Part shown: one piece after another, positions 12,241-24,392 of the stretch
Position numbering within the stretch: position 1 is the first letter of the stretch
Layout: each line of letters opens with the position of its first letter
Origin: Valencia hispanica
Taxonomy: Eukaryota > Chordata > Actinopteri > Cyprinodontiformes > Valenciidae
DNA length: 64,000 nucleotides
Direction of reading: 5' to 3'
NCBI GenBank assembly: GCA_963556495.2
Contig: OY747705.1
Coordinates: forward strand, 24,737,001 to 24,801,000
Made by a program: the position numbers and the translations under genes
Notes under the pieces: model-generated
Told to the model about the DNA's origin: nothing
Database searches by the model: none
Seen by the model: the letters and a program-made list of their open reading frames with translations, nothing else

Positions 12241-12951
12241 AAATGAAATGTCTTTTTTTCAGTGTTCCTACATTTTTCTCAGGTTCATATTTGATATTTT
12301 CCAGACTTAAATTACCAGAGTTCTTAGTCCACATTTGACCCAATTATGAAGTATAAATACAAAGGTTCCCTATAGAAATTTACGCAGAGAATTGTAGGTT
12401 AGTTTGAGGTCAGGCTTGAAATGTAAAACTTGCAAAAGAAAGGAAGCAAGGAGGAACAAAAAGGACGGAAAGATGGAAGCAAGGAAGGAAAGAAGAAAGA
12501 TAGAAGAAAAGAGAAGAAAAAGGGAAAACATTGAAACAGGTAGGGTAAGGAAGAAACAAACAAATAAAAGAAGAATGGAATAAGATATAAAAAGGACCTG
12601 CGTGCGTGGTCCCATCTTCACATGTTTGTGTGATGCGCATGCAAGTTTATTGACAGCTGACAAGGGGGAAACTTGAATTCTATTGGCTAAAAAACTTCAG
12701 CGGTCAGAAATGCATTGGGGTCTATGGGGAGGAAGGCGAGACTTAGGAGGAATAACACATGTTGTGGAGCACCAGCAGTATATCATAGTGTTTAACCACA
12801 CTATCATTTTTAAGATTTATAAAACTTTGATACATAAATATATTCTCTGGACTGCAGCTTTAAATGGGACATATTATGCTAATGTAACTTTTTTCATACT
12901 TTTGTGTTGCCATTTGGTTCTCTGCTGCCTCAATAAACCCTCCAAACATTA

Positions 12952-13143
12952 GGCAAGGCAATTTTATTTGTATAGCACACTTTCAACAACAGGGCAATTC
13001 AAGGTGCTTTACATGATTTGGTGATAAAGAAAAACATAGAATATAACATTGGACATTAAAAGCAGCAATTTAGCATAAAAAACACACAACAACAATAAAG
13101 CATGAGAAACAGCAATTAAGAAATAAAGCATGAACACATAAAT
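12952..13143 (-). repeat. LINE/SINE tail inserted in the TTAA element
   Basis: The sequence begins ggcaaggcaattttatttgt and atagcacactttcaacaaca, a common teleost LINE 3' terminus in reverse orientation. It runs on into A-rich, CA-rich sequence. The hexamer acatta occurs on both sides (12,946-12,951 and 13,144-13,149) and is probably the target-site duplication. Confidence 0.65.
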
Positions 13144-13336
13144 ACATTAATAAAAACCGTCCATCCCTTTTCTTTTTGCAAATTTGTGCTTTCAGAAATC
13201 TTATGCTTCTACAAGCCATTTGAAAAGGTGCCTTACTGTGATGTCACAATAAGCAAACTTTCCATATAACTGGCCCTCACCTGTCAAACTCCGCCCAACA
13301 ATTCCATGTCATTCTTATGTGTGGCAAACCGGCAGT

Positions 13337-14103
13337 CAGAGGTGCGTAGAGTACCCAAAAATTTTACTCAAGTAAGACTAGAACTACTTGAACATATTTT
13401 CACTCAAGTAAAAGTAAAAAGTAGCTGTCCAAAAAATTATTTGAGTAAGAGTAAAAGAGTATATTGTAAAAAGGTTACTTGAATACTGTATAACATCTGA
13501 TTCAATATCTATAACATAATGTCATCAGACAGACAAAAATCTAAAGTTATGAGCAAATTCTGGTATTTTAGAGACTTAAATGAAAAGCACTGAAACAAAT
13601 AAATTACAAAATTCTTAAATAGCACATTTAAAGCAGAAGAAACATTTTTCTGTAAGTATTTTTTTCAATATAATACCAGTAGGTAATTCTATCTATCCAT
13701 CTATCTATCTTAGAACCAGGTAAACAGTATTTCCAGTGGCAATTTATAGTGTTTACCGTATATTTACTTGACCCTAAAGCAACAACAAGCTCAACAGATT
13801 ACATTAGAAAAACAAAGCTTGTGTAGAAACAGGGGGTCTGCTTAAATAAACTGTAGGTGTGTGTCTGTCTATTGTGTATTTTTGTTAAAACATGTTTGTT
13901 GTTCATTCCATGAAGTCATTCGCAGTAGGTATACGGTATCCAGAAATTTTACTCAAGTTGGACTAGCAATACTTCACAAAAGTTTTACTCAAGTAAAAGT
14001 AAAAAGCAAGGTGTTGTAAAACTACTCTTAAAAGTACATTTTTTCAAAATGTTACTCAAGTAAATGTTACTGAGTAAATGTAACTAGTTACTACCCACCT
14101 CTT
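13337..14103. mobile_element. hAT-type non-autonomous element, 'cagaggtgggtag' ends
   Basis: The left end reads cagaggtgcgtagagtaccc and the right end tagttactacccacctctt, imperfect inverted repeats. Repeats of 'actcaagtaaaagtaaaaag' lie inside both ends. The flanking octamers, ccggcagt (13,329-13,336) and ctagcagc (14,104-14,111), match at 5 of 8 positions, with all three differences being transitions. They are probably a decayed 8-bp duplication typical of hAT. There is no transposase; a short ATCT microsatellite lies at about 13,692. Confidence 0.78.
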
Positions 14104-15182
14104 CTAGCAGCCTAGGAACAAGATAGGTGTGTGTAGGCTGCGATCGCTAATTTGCATAAAAGTGACAGAGCCCTCCAAAAAGCTCATTCTGAAAGGGACT
14201 GAAATTGTCAGGAATTTAGCTGGTGAGATCGCTTTATGCGACAGTGATTTTGAGCAAAGAATTTCATTAACATCTGTTGTACAGACCAAATACCTATTAT
14301 AACTTGTTTTAAATAGCCCTAATAAGTCCCCTTTAAATTAGATTCTATATGTTTCTTGAGTACATAGGAACCCTCTCATATTGATTCAGTTTCAACTTGT
14401 TTCTTCTGTCACACTCATAGTACACATATTCTCCATGATTCTTTGCTATCCATTTTATCTTCTGTTTTTTCTTTTCTATTTTGCATGATCTTTTATTCCC
14501 TGTTACACTGACATAACTCTTCTACCTTTCTTTCAATGTGATATACCCCCTGGTGGCTCTTTTAAATCCTTCTTCACTAACTACTGACGTCAGTGTACTC
14601 TGGAGATTATTTCTCTCTCTGTGTCTCTTTTGAACTCTCATTTGCCTGAATACAACTCTTTGGTCTGCTGTCATCTTCACTATCTTCATTTTTCCTCCTT
14701 CTGCTCCCTCCATTTTCCACACTCACCCCTTACTTGGCCTCCTTGCCTCTGTCATGCTCCCCTCTCGCCCTCTAAGAGGTAAAGCCAGTGCCGCTGTACA
14801 TTTCCTCTTTTTGGCGACAAGAGCTGACAGGCCAGCTCTCCCTGGCTGTTTTGCCAACCATCCAACTTCCTCCCTCTGTGTCTTTTAATCCCTTCCCTTC
14901 CTGCAGAGTCAGTTTCTCTTCTGATGAAAGTACAACCCTGACATTTTGTTTGGCAACAAAGGAACCATTCAAACATGAAGTCAAGGCTTCACACAGTCCA
15001 TCCATGGTTTGGGGACTGAATTTTGGATTCTAAACGAATTTAAAGAAGAAACATTTGATGATATTTCAGTTTTTTTTTAAAATAATATAAGAGAAGAAGA
15101 TGCATTATTCCTCTTTAACACAAGCTGAGAACATTTTGTTTTCAGATCTTCTATGCTATTTTTTAAACATAATACACACATT

Positions 15183-15500
15183 TAAAGCTGCTGTCCAGAG
15201 TATTTGAGGGAGAGAGAGATTTTTGAATTCCACTACCAAGGCCCCTCCCAAAACATCCCTCCCCCTTCCCCTCTTGCTCCCTCTAGCCCCCCCTCAACAA
15301 CTGTGCACGCACATCACCTGTAGTGTCACAGCGAATCAAGAGGAAAGCAGCAAGCGCCATCGATCATCAACCAATTGTATTTTGTTACGGACATTTCAGA
15401 GGTGAGCGACTTCTCCATGGCTGACGCTCTCTTCCAATATGGCGACTGCAAACAGGAGCGGCCTGTGTGAATGGTGGATTCTATGTGATCCTGTAGCGCT
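15183..15500 (+). repeat. Possible truncated DNA repeat
   Basis: The start tttaaagctgctgtccagag resembles, in reverse complement, the sequence ending at 12,863 (ctctggactgcagctttaaa). The rest includes a C-rich block, ccaatatggcgactgcaaac, and an end that is not clear. This may be one end of an interspersed repeat; the identification is weak. Confidence 0.35.
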
Positions 15501-15824
15501 AGCCTGCCTAAGGCAATGTGTTTTTCTAATACAACCAAAACACTTTTTTCTTTTTACCTTTCTGAATAAACATTACAAATTCTTTTGCAAAAAGAAAGGG
15601 TGTTTACGTCTCACTTCTGACAATGGGTAGACTCTTATTTAAAGTCAAACTAAGTTGGAGATGGAGACAATATCTTAAACAATTCTGATGTGATGTTGGA
15701 GTGTGACACATTTCCTGCCTGCAAGTTTAAACAGATAACTGAGTTAAATGTTTTCAAACAGAAAGAACCGTAAAAAGCAACCTATATTTTAAACATGCTC
15801 TCAAAAACAAACAAGAAATGCATA

Positions 15825-16474
15825 AGCCCCTTTCAAACAGGCCATGAAAAATGGTAATTTTCCGGACTTCGTCTGTTTCGCTTTTGTGTCTGAAAGCAAT
15901 CTTCCGGACTTTGTCCGGATACCCTTTACCAGCAATTTTACGGATGAAGAACTAGTAACAAGAGCGGACTTTTCGCGGTATGGTGTTTGCATTCAGACAG
16001 TCAGATAATGTTCCGCAAAAGCTGGAGGAGTGTGGGGCGGTGGGGAAAAGGGGAGAGGGGCAGGGAACGCTGTGAGCGCACACATTGATGACGTATGTCA
16101 CTATTTTCCTTTCAGCTTTTTCATCAATTTCTCTTAAGCGTTTCCATGTGCGCAAAATTGCACACATCACAAAGACAAGCCCTGCAAGTAGATCTGCTGT
16201 TTTGTCGACCATCTTTGCAATAATGCATTTGTTTGGGGAAATGACTTGTACGCCCGCCGCACTCAGTTTACGTAATATCCACATACAACCCCCCACTCCC
16301 CCGCACCCCCCAACCCAAAGACATTCATCAGGATTCTCCGGTACATTTCTTGCTGTGTGAAAGCAGCCAAAAGGCAATGTTCCAGACAAAAGTGGTGTGT
16401 CTGAAAACACAACTCCGGTTAAAGACCGGATGGAATTGTCCGCAAATATTCCAGAACTTCTGCATGAAAACGGC
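15825..16474. mobile_element. Non-autonomous DNA transposon, 'agcccctttcanacag' ends
   Basis: The left end is agcccctttcaaacaggcca and the right end, reversed, agccgttttcatgcagaagt, which share most positions. Subterminal 'ttccggacttcgtctg' and 'ttgtccgg' motifs recur near both ends. The interior contains a G-rich/C-rich pair (16,030-16,070 and 16,290-16,315) and no transposase. The length of 650 bp fits a deletion derivative. The target duplication is not clear. Confidence 0.65.
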
Positions 16475-18039
16475 TATAATCTTAACAACATATGCACTGT
16501 AGCCTCTTGCAGCGGTCACTGCACACACACTTGCATGCCTTTTAGATCAAGATAACAAAGCATGGACTATGGGCACACTAAAAAAAAACAAACGTAATAC
16601 AGAAAGAGCTCAGCAAATATTGTACCTGAGAATCTCCCTGCATCAATGTCCTGCACTGCTTGCTTCCTGCCTCACAAGTGTTTATCACTTTTTCAAAAAA
16701 GTACCATGGAGTTATTGGTGAAAACACATTCTGAACTAATGAAATTCCCATCATATATTTTTTGCTTTATATGTTGCCCCATCATTTGTACTTTGAATAA
16801 TGTCTGAACGGTAGAAATACATCATTCAACCTTTTCAGCACAGCTTACCGGTATTTAAGGGTTTTACAAGCACAACTTAAAAAACAAATCACCGTTGCAA
16901 ATTTACAACAAATGCAGAAATTGTTGGCAGGTTTCAGATTTGTCAGAGTGTATTGCTTGGTTTTCAACATATGCCTCGTTAAACACAAAGCACAGGCCAA
17001 CTTAAACCAGCAAAGCAATATAAAACTGCATGCACCAAGCCTGAACTCTGTGTTTGTAAAGAAATCCGATGTTTGATATCTCTTTGCTATAATTGCCTCG
17101 ATAGCTAAATGACAGAATAATTATGAGGTGAAAGTGCAGAGCACAGAGCCTTTTATTGGAAGGCGTCCCAGAGACGGTTTCAAACAATGAGCTGCTTTCT
17201 GAAGGTGTATGCCAGGAGCTCATTGTAAAAGTGAAAAATAAGCCCCCTCTTGTCTTGTCCTCTGTGACAGTGCCTGACGCCACCACAGAGAGCCAGTTAG
17301 CATGACAGATAGATAGATATAGAGAGGGAGGGAGTAAGACACAGGCAGTCACCTTAAAGGAAATGCCATTCAACTGGATAATGATTCTGTCTATCTGCAG
17401 GAAGGTCTATCAACTAGAACAGGTTTCGTGTCTGCCTTTTTGTCCTTCTACGTCGACATTTATCTGACTATCTGCCTGTCGCTCTCTGTATGCAATTTGA
17501 CTGTCTACTTCTCCTGTAGCATGACCCAGACGGCAATTAGTATAGGAATTGACAAGCAGCTACTGGCACCTGAGAGCACACACTGCTCATGAGACAAATG
17601 TCTTCATTCAAGTCTACCAGATCTCAGCAAGGACAAGTGGAAACGTAACACAATTCACAATGACCTTCCCTTACAGGCTTCAGCTGCACATCTACTCTTT
17701 GCATGGATGTACAGGCATTATTAACTGCATTATAAGCTGTGGATCAAAGGTTCTCAATTCTTTTAGATCAAGTACCACCTCAATAAACACCTTCAAGGTT
17801 TTCCAAAATACCGCTGGGAAAGCAAGCATTTTAAAATATTCTTAAAAAAGGCTTGTTCATTGGATCTGATTTCTGTTGTTCATGAGATGGACTTTCCAGG
17901 GATTAAGTTGCAAAAACTAAACAGAAAGTGTGCCTAAAGTTGGAAGCAGAAAAGGGGACTTTAGACAGAAGTCACACAAGTGGAGAAAGAAAAAGACCCC
18001 TCAAATTCTTAAATGTATTAAATATATTTAGTTTGTCAG

Positions 18040-18450
18040 AATAAAACATACTTATCTTAACTTCAATTTATTAATCTCTCTCTGGTAGCACTTTGTGTTT
18101 GATTCATTTAGAAATTCAACATCAACTGGTTTTTGCCTACCTTTAGTCTAGCTGTTACATCACATCCATTAACAAAGAAAATTCAAATATGTTATGTATT
18201 TTTAAATGCTAAGTGGAACGGAAATTATTGAGAAGGGTGTAAATAATTTACAACATGCCATTTTTAAAAATAAAAAGCGGATCAATTGTACATTTCTTTC
18301 AACATTTATGCTACTTTAACATTGTTTATTATCCTTTGAGGAATGCCTGTCCCATTCCTATTAGAAACAAACTACCTGGTTGAATAAAAAGGAGCTTAAT
18401 CCTAAATCTGGCATGGGGTATGAATAATTTTTGGCTTCACTGTAAAGATA
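18040..18450 (+). repeat. Possible DNA transposon remnant
   Basis: The right end, catggggtatgaataatttt followed by tggcttcactgtaa, resembles terminal sequence of old Tc1/mariner-type elements. The left boundary is not visible and no frame is kept. Confidence 0.3.
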
Positions 18451-19273
18451 TTTATTAATTACTGAATACAGTTAAACAAACAGGCTAAGTCTGACTTTAA
18501 ATGTCGTTTAGACCAAATTTGTGGAGGACATATGGATGGAAAAGTCCATATGAGTGTTTTGAAGGTGATGTTCTCAAATATTAGCAAATTAATCCCATTC
18601 CTTTTAAAGTTGCATTCAGATTCAGTTGATATTCATCGTTTATGTTAGGTCTGACACCGTACAGTAATCTTTAGGTAAAATAATCTCAATATTATTGTAT
18701 TATCATGCAACTTTCACAGTCATACTGATGATACACAGTTGTACATCTCCGTGTCGCCAGATGACACACAGCCAATGGATGCACTTTTTCACTGCATTTT
18801 AGACATCAAATCCTGGATGGCAGAACACTTTCCCCAGCTCAACCAGGACAAAACTGAAGTATTAGTAATCGGTCCTGAGGCTCAAAGAGAAAAACTTTTA
18901 CTAAAATGATAATCACTGTCATTTAATCCTGTGAAGAACCTGGGTGTGATTTTTAATTCTGGGCTGACTTTTATCCCTCACATTAAAACATGACTAAAAT
19001 AGGTTTTTATCATCTAAAGAACATTGCCAGAGTCCACCCCATTCTCACTTGGGCCAACATGGAGATACTGATGCATGCTTTTATCTCCAGTAGAATTTAT
19101 TACTGTAATGCCCTGCTTTCTGGTCTTCTCAAGAAGTGTATCTCAGGTTGACAGCTTCTACAAAATTCAGCAGCATCCTGATAAAGACCAGGAGGCAAGA
19201 GCACGTTACACCCGTCTTAAGTTAATTCAATTGACTCCCCATATGTTTTAGGATTGATTTTAAGGTTCTTTTA

Positions 19274-19540
19274 ATGGTTTTTAAGTGTCTTAATGGTCTT
19301 GGGCCTTCTTATCTTTCAGAACTGCTTTTACCACATGAACCTTCACGGTATCTGCGCTCCTCTGGTAGCTGTCTTCTTGTCATCCCTAAAGTCAGGACAC
19401 ACACTCACGCTGAGGCGTTTTTTAAGTATTATGGCCCTCACCTCTGGAACAGGCTGACGGAGGATGTCAGGGCCGTAGAGAACGTTCATGTTTTTAAGAC
19501 CAGGCTCAAGACTCACCTTTTTAGCCTAGCTTTTAACTGA
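19274..19540 (+). pseudogene. L2-like reverse transcriptase C-terminal fragment
   Basis: This frame gives M-V-F-K-C-L-N-G-L-G-P-S-Y-L-S-E-L-L, then R-Y-L-R-S-S-G, P-K-V-R-T-H-T-H-A-E-A-F-F, G-P-H-L-W-N-R-L-T and F-K-T-R-L-K-T-H-L-F, ending at a natural stop. This is the characteristic C-terminal tail of L2/CR1 polymerase proteins, downstream of the reverse transcriptase domain. Upstream the frame is broken, so it is a fragment and not a gene. Confidence 0.85.
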
Positions 19541-19928
19541 TTAATATTTATTATAGTCTGTTTTATTGCTCGGCATGATTTTATTTTCTTATATTTTATC
19601 AGTGTTTCATTACTTAGTCTTATCACATTTATCCATTGTTTATTTTTATATTTTAATCTGTTATTTTAATCTTCCTTCCAGTGTTTCCTCTATGGGAGCC
19701 CTCTGCCTCAGGAGTGGTGGTTGGCTGTGGCTGCCTGGGTGCTCTCCAGATAGCATTTGGATGGAGGTGGGGTTCTTGGCCTTGCCTCCTCTAGACGCCC
19801 TGTGCCAGTGCCTTGGCTGCTGGTGTTAATGTGTTGCTGCCGGTGTAGATGGCCCCTTACCTTACCTGGCTCATCTGTACTCAGCCTAATGTCCTTTTTA
19901 ATGTTGCTCTTGGGTGTGTGTGCAAATG

Positions 19929-19966
19929 TGGGTTGGGTTGGGTTGGGTTGGGGGGTGGGGCGGGGG
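19929..19966 (+). repeat. G-quadruplex-prone TTGGG repeat in LINE 3' UTR
   Basis: Four TTGGG units are followed by runs of 6, 4 and 5 G separated by single bases. This satisfies the usual G3+N1-7 quadruplex pattern. It lies in the 3' untranslated part of the L2-like element. Confidence 0.8.
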
Positions 19967-20430
19967 TATAAATGTTGTCATGCTTTTAAATCTGTGGTGA
20001 GGGATGGGAATGTGGTTTATGCTGGGTCATTTTTAATCTCTAAAGCACTTTGAGTTTCAATCTTTGTATGAAAAGCGCTTTATAAATAAAGTTTGATTGA
20101 CTGATTGAGTTTTACCATCAGAGCCTCACGTAGCCGATATCGAACCATTACCATGAGTATTTTCTGTTCCTTTTTTGCACAGACATGTAGTTGTACTTAT
20201 AGCATAGATTTACCTTTCTGTTTTTGTAATACATATTAGAGCATGAGAGCCCATACGCACTGATGTTTCTTGTGAGCAGTGGCCGTGGTATGATACCCTT
20301 TCTCCTGTTCAATAAAAGCTGCATCTACACAACGCCAGAGATGCGCTAACACACACATATTCTCCTAGTATCCCAGCAACAACCTTTCAACACAAACACT
20401 TCAAAACATAGTAAACACAATCTTTCCTAC

Positions 20431-20475
20431 CTGTTTGTGCATTTCAATGTTGAGGCCATATGACATTTCATAGTA
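20431..20475 (-). CDS. tle2: TLE/Groucho co-repressor, coding exon 4 (45-bp exon of Q domain)
   Basis: This 15-codon exon reads Y-Y-E-M-S-Y-G-L-N-I-E-M-H-K-Q in phase 0 on the minus strand. That is the invariant segment which follows R-H-Y-V/I-M in all TLE and AES/TLE5 proteins. The acceptor is a strong pyrimidine tract ending tctctacag and the donor is CAG|gtagga. The length is a multiple of three, so skipping it would keep frame and remove 15 residues from the tetramerisation domain. It is isolated, with 27.5 kb of intron 3 on one side and more than 20.4 kb of intron 4 on the other. An L2-like LINE ends only about 325 bp away in intron 4. Confidence 0.96.
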
Positions 20476-23400
20476 CTGTAGAGATAAAAAAAAGACAAAT
20501 GACAGCGCATTTAGTTCATGACACACATTGACATTCAGTTTTGCATAATGTCCCCAGTTGAGTATCTGTTGCTCAACATAGCCACGTGTTTCTGTTTATC
20601 ACTGTGGTTTCCATGAAGGCAAGAATAATGAAGTGAAAAGATTTGAGATGCACAGACAAAGAGTGTGTTTTGAGCACAACAAGCATGACATAGTAATGAG
20701 GCATTTATGTCTAGGATAAGTTATGTAGCATCACTGTCTTAGCGTGTGTGTTTATGTTGCGCAATTCTATCATTTTACTTGGTCTATGCACAACTGTCAA
20801 ATGAGTAGAACTCCGTGTGTTTTTGCTTTGTGCTGCTTTTCCTGCTGTTTGCATGGATGTAGGTGTACCAATGAATAATGATGCACGGGATCAGAATAAT
20901 GAGACTCTGCGGATACTTGCACCAATATGATGTACCTGCATCTGTGTGTGTATAAAGCACCAAAACTTCTGTCACACCAACAACAGTCAGGGCATGGATA
21001 TGTATAGCACTGAAAAGGGAAAATGCATCCAAAACACAATCTGAATGAAATAATATTATGCTGGTCATAGAACACCAGAAGGCTTATACTGTACCTAAGC
21101 TCCAGTAAAGTCCATAGAGTGAAATATTTACTTAAGAAATCTGCCGCCCATCATTGTTTCCTTTTGCTTTTGTCCTTTTTTCTTTTAAATCAGTTTTCTC
21201 CCAAAGGACTAAATTGACTCGAAAATAAATAAATCTGCAAGAAATGTTTTTAAATACTCAAAAATCAATCTTATACATCAGGATTATGAGACATCTCATG
21301 ACCTGTTTAGGTAGGTAACAACAAATCTATGGCAATGTTATAATTCTGCTTTCAGAATATTTGTCTGTCTGCCTGAATGCTTCTTAACACAAGAACAGTT
21401 AAATGTGTGTGTCCCTTCCTGTGTGCTTGCCACCACTGCACATGTGCTTTTCCTAAATTTGTTCCTCTCACCTCCACTGCACGAGTTTCTTTGTGTACAT
21501 AAGTAATATTCTTGGAGGTAAGCAGAATATGGACAGCGAGGATTCATCTTGGTGACAAAGGCATCCTCTGACACAGGATGGGCAACACTATGACTGATGA
21601 GTGCGAGACATGGCTCTTCCTCCCTCTCTTTTTTCCCCTGCTCATTTTTACTTGAGCACTCTCTTCTCTCCATTTATTCAGTCCCTCCCTCACACTCCAA
21701 TCTCAATCTTTCAGGTTGCCTGTCTTCCTCCCTCCCTTTCCTTTTTTTCTAGTTATTCCATTGCTTCGTCGTTTTAGTCATCAGGTTTGTCTTTCACACC
21801 CGGTTTCAGGATTTTTTTTTTTTTTTGGTTTCATTCATTTGCAATCATTCTTTATCTCAACGAATCCATAAGCACCTTCTCGTCAAAATTTTAATGATTT
21901 CTGTTAACATAACCATGGACAACACATTCAGACTATATTGTTCACAAGATCTATATTAAATACAATAAGTGATATCTGCACAGAATGCATTATTCAGTGA
22001 ATCTAAACTCTAAACATAAAGTACATAAGAGGACAAATACAGATCAGAACCCATGGCAGATTTTGAAGAGACTCAATACATTTTCATGTGTTGTATCTCT
22101 GGCTTTCTCCTCAGGCTGTGACATGCTACAACATATTTTACTGCTTCAGTGCCAATGTCAGTTTTCCCTCAAGTATAAATTAACATTAAGTCAGGGAGTG
22201 AGTGGAATGCCTGGTATTTTACTGTTAACTGTTGGAAAAAAATGGAACTACGAGCCTACAACTATAAATACAGAATGCAACACCAGGATTTAATTAAGCT
22301 AAATCTAAAACATTGCTGTGATTGAATTGGTTCAGCTGGCAACAAGTTAGTCAACACGTACTGTATCTTTTGTTTCAGAGAGACAAACTACGAGTGAGTA
22401 TTAAATAACTTGATCAAGGAAATTCGGTTTTGATAAAAAATATTATTAAAACTGGGACGGATAGTGGTGAACCATCCTGTTTGGAGAAGAAATGTGGTTG
22501 AGAACCATCTTAAATGACTAATCTGAATCTCTATTTTTTTTTTCTTTTTAAAAATTTTTTGTGATTTTTCCATTGGTCTTCAAAATAATGATGATTAAAG
22601 GAAAAACTATAAATAATTCATTGAACATATATTAAAAGTAAAAAGGAAAGAAAAAGGCTTGTTAAAATAAAAAATGCAATGCAATTGTTGCAGTCACTTC
22701 ATATTACAACAAAGTCAAATTGTACAACTGATTATACTTCTAAATGTACAATGGCACAAGTCCATCTTTGGACAAAGTTGCTGTTAAATTATTTCTAATA
22801 TTTATTTATCTGATGGTTGATACCTAAATTATTCCTTCCAAAAATGGCCTAGTAATTCCTTTGTGAAAGTTTGCACAGAGATCTCCCCATACCTCACCTG
22901 CTATGGCACTTATCTCTAATTCTCATTTTTCCTTTGGACACACTGTTTTCTATTAAGTATATTTCACAAGCCTTTTGTGGATATTGGAAATATGTCCATT
23001 GGATGCAAATTCTTGAAAAACGGATGCAATATTCTTCAAATACATTGGACCGTTCACTAACCCTCTCTCTTCATGTGTCATGATAATGTCTTGGAAATAA
23101 TGACTGAGGTCTATATGGAAGACAAACGTCTATTTGTAAGTGAGAGAATTATTTTATAACTGTTCAATTAAATGGAAAATCACCTACTTTTCTATATTAT
23201 AAAATGAAATAGATAAAAGAATTAACAATAAAACTAAAAACCTACTGAAACCTCAAGATGGGGTGTGTCAAGAGATGCACCAATTAGGCTTTCACTGATA
23301 CTTATTTCCGGTTCTCTTTAAGGGTTTTCAATAAGCACTAAACAGAAAGAACAGAAATATTAATTGATGGTGGAGGCTGAAAACAAAGGAATTCAAATAT

Positions 23401-24392
23401 TAGCTCTATGCATCAAAATATATATATTGCTAACCCATATTTGATTTTGATTTAACCCTAACCAGAGCCCAAGCATTTTTATGTATTTATGGACTGTAAA
23501 AAGGTTATTTTGTTGTTGTTATGATACATTAAATGTACATGAAAAAGAAAAAAAAAATTTTTTTTGAGGTACTTGACATACAAAATGGGATAACTGGCTT
23601 ATTTTGACTGATTTATGGTGCATGACTAGGGACATTAGAAGACCTGTGTCAATTTCTGTCACTAATAGACATAAACATTGTGCAAAGGTATACATTTCAG
23701 CCACGGCAAGTGTCAGAAATGGCAACAGTGGAGAACAGAACAAGGAAAACAAAAGCTTACTTGATGTAAAAAACATCAGAACATTCAATTTGTGACTAGA
23801 GCTAAAGGCATTTGGAGAAACCAGCTTTAGCTTAAGAGATGTACTCATTTTTGATGCAAATTAGAAACAAAATGCTTACATTTTTGACTAAGCTTAACAA
23901 ATGGAAAAATGGAGCAGTGAGATATAGTCATATGACCTTATAAGTGTAGATTCATCCTTCTCCAGACTGATCGGTAAATAGCTGTGAGATGAGCAGCATG
24001 TTGATGAAGTGATATAGTCATCAATACCTGTGGACTTTATAAATGTGAAATTTCTAAGTTTGCAGGACTATTTGCTCAACACAACTCCTGAATATGACTA
24101 ATGAACCAATAAAAAAAAATCTATGATAGTCTTGCTTTACTGATTCCAAGATGATGATGTCAGGATTTATCTAAATAATCAGAAAGAACTGGACCTCACT
24201 TTCACATATGAAATGACTGTTAGCCAATCCACATATTGATCTGACTGAGAATATGTTGCATGTGCTATCAAACATTAACAAAATGCATTGAACTGATTAT
24301 CCTGTTTCCATAGTAATACATGGAAGAGGGGGACAAATGTGTTTGATTGTATGTGTTTAGAATTGAGGCTACAGCTAATCAAAGCACTATAA

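Larger units (their letters stand above)
12860..14336. mobile_element. TTAA-flanked DNA transposon hosting two younger insertions
   Basis: The left end is TTAA at 12,860-12,863 followed by atgggacatattatgct. The right end is gccctaataagtccccttt with TTAA at 14,333-14,336. The ends are imperfect inverted repeats of the teleost family I know as 'ttaaagggacctattatgc', a type with TTAA target sites (piggyBac or Kolobok-like). The interior is interrupted by a LINE tail (12,952-13,143) and a 767-bp hAT element (13,337-14,103). Removing both leaves about 510 bp of original element, which is non-coding. Confidence 0.75.
18700..20108 (+). mobile_element. L2-like non-LTR retrotransposon, 5'-truncated 3' half
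   Basis: Coding similarity starts at the catalytic end of the reverse transcriptase. The expected F-x-x-Y-A-D-D appears as F-H-S-H-T-D-D-T-Q-L-Y-I, with the Y-A pair mutated. It is followed by stops. The last 88 codons (19,274-19,540) remain open. The 3' untranslated part includes a G-rich block and ends gcgctttataaataaagttt with TGATTGA-like repeats, a typical L2/CR1-group 3' end. Its orientation is opposite to the host gene, and it ends about 325 bp from exon 4. Confidence 0.85.
1..20430 (-). other. tle2: TLE gene intron 4 (partial; continues beyond position 1)
   Basis: This is everything downstream of the exon 4 donor on the minus strand. I looked for the next TLE segment (…I-V/A-K-R-L-N-x-I-C-A-Q-x-I-P-F-L…) on the minus strand and did not find it, so exon 5 is probably outside the window. 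Contents are mostly transposon remnants, listed separately. I see nothing recognisable in 3,691-5,955 apart from a short CA repeat at about 4,384, nor in 7,260-8,570, 10,550-11,400 and 16,480-18,000. Single-copy-looking sequence near 17,100-17,330 is noted as a conserved-element candidate. Confidence 0.8.
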
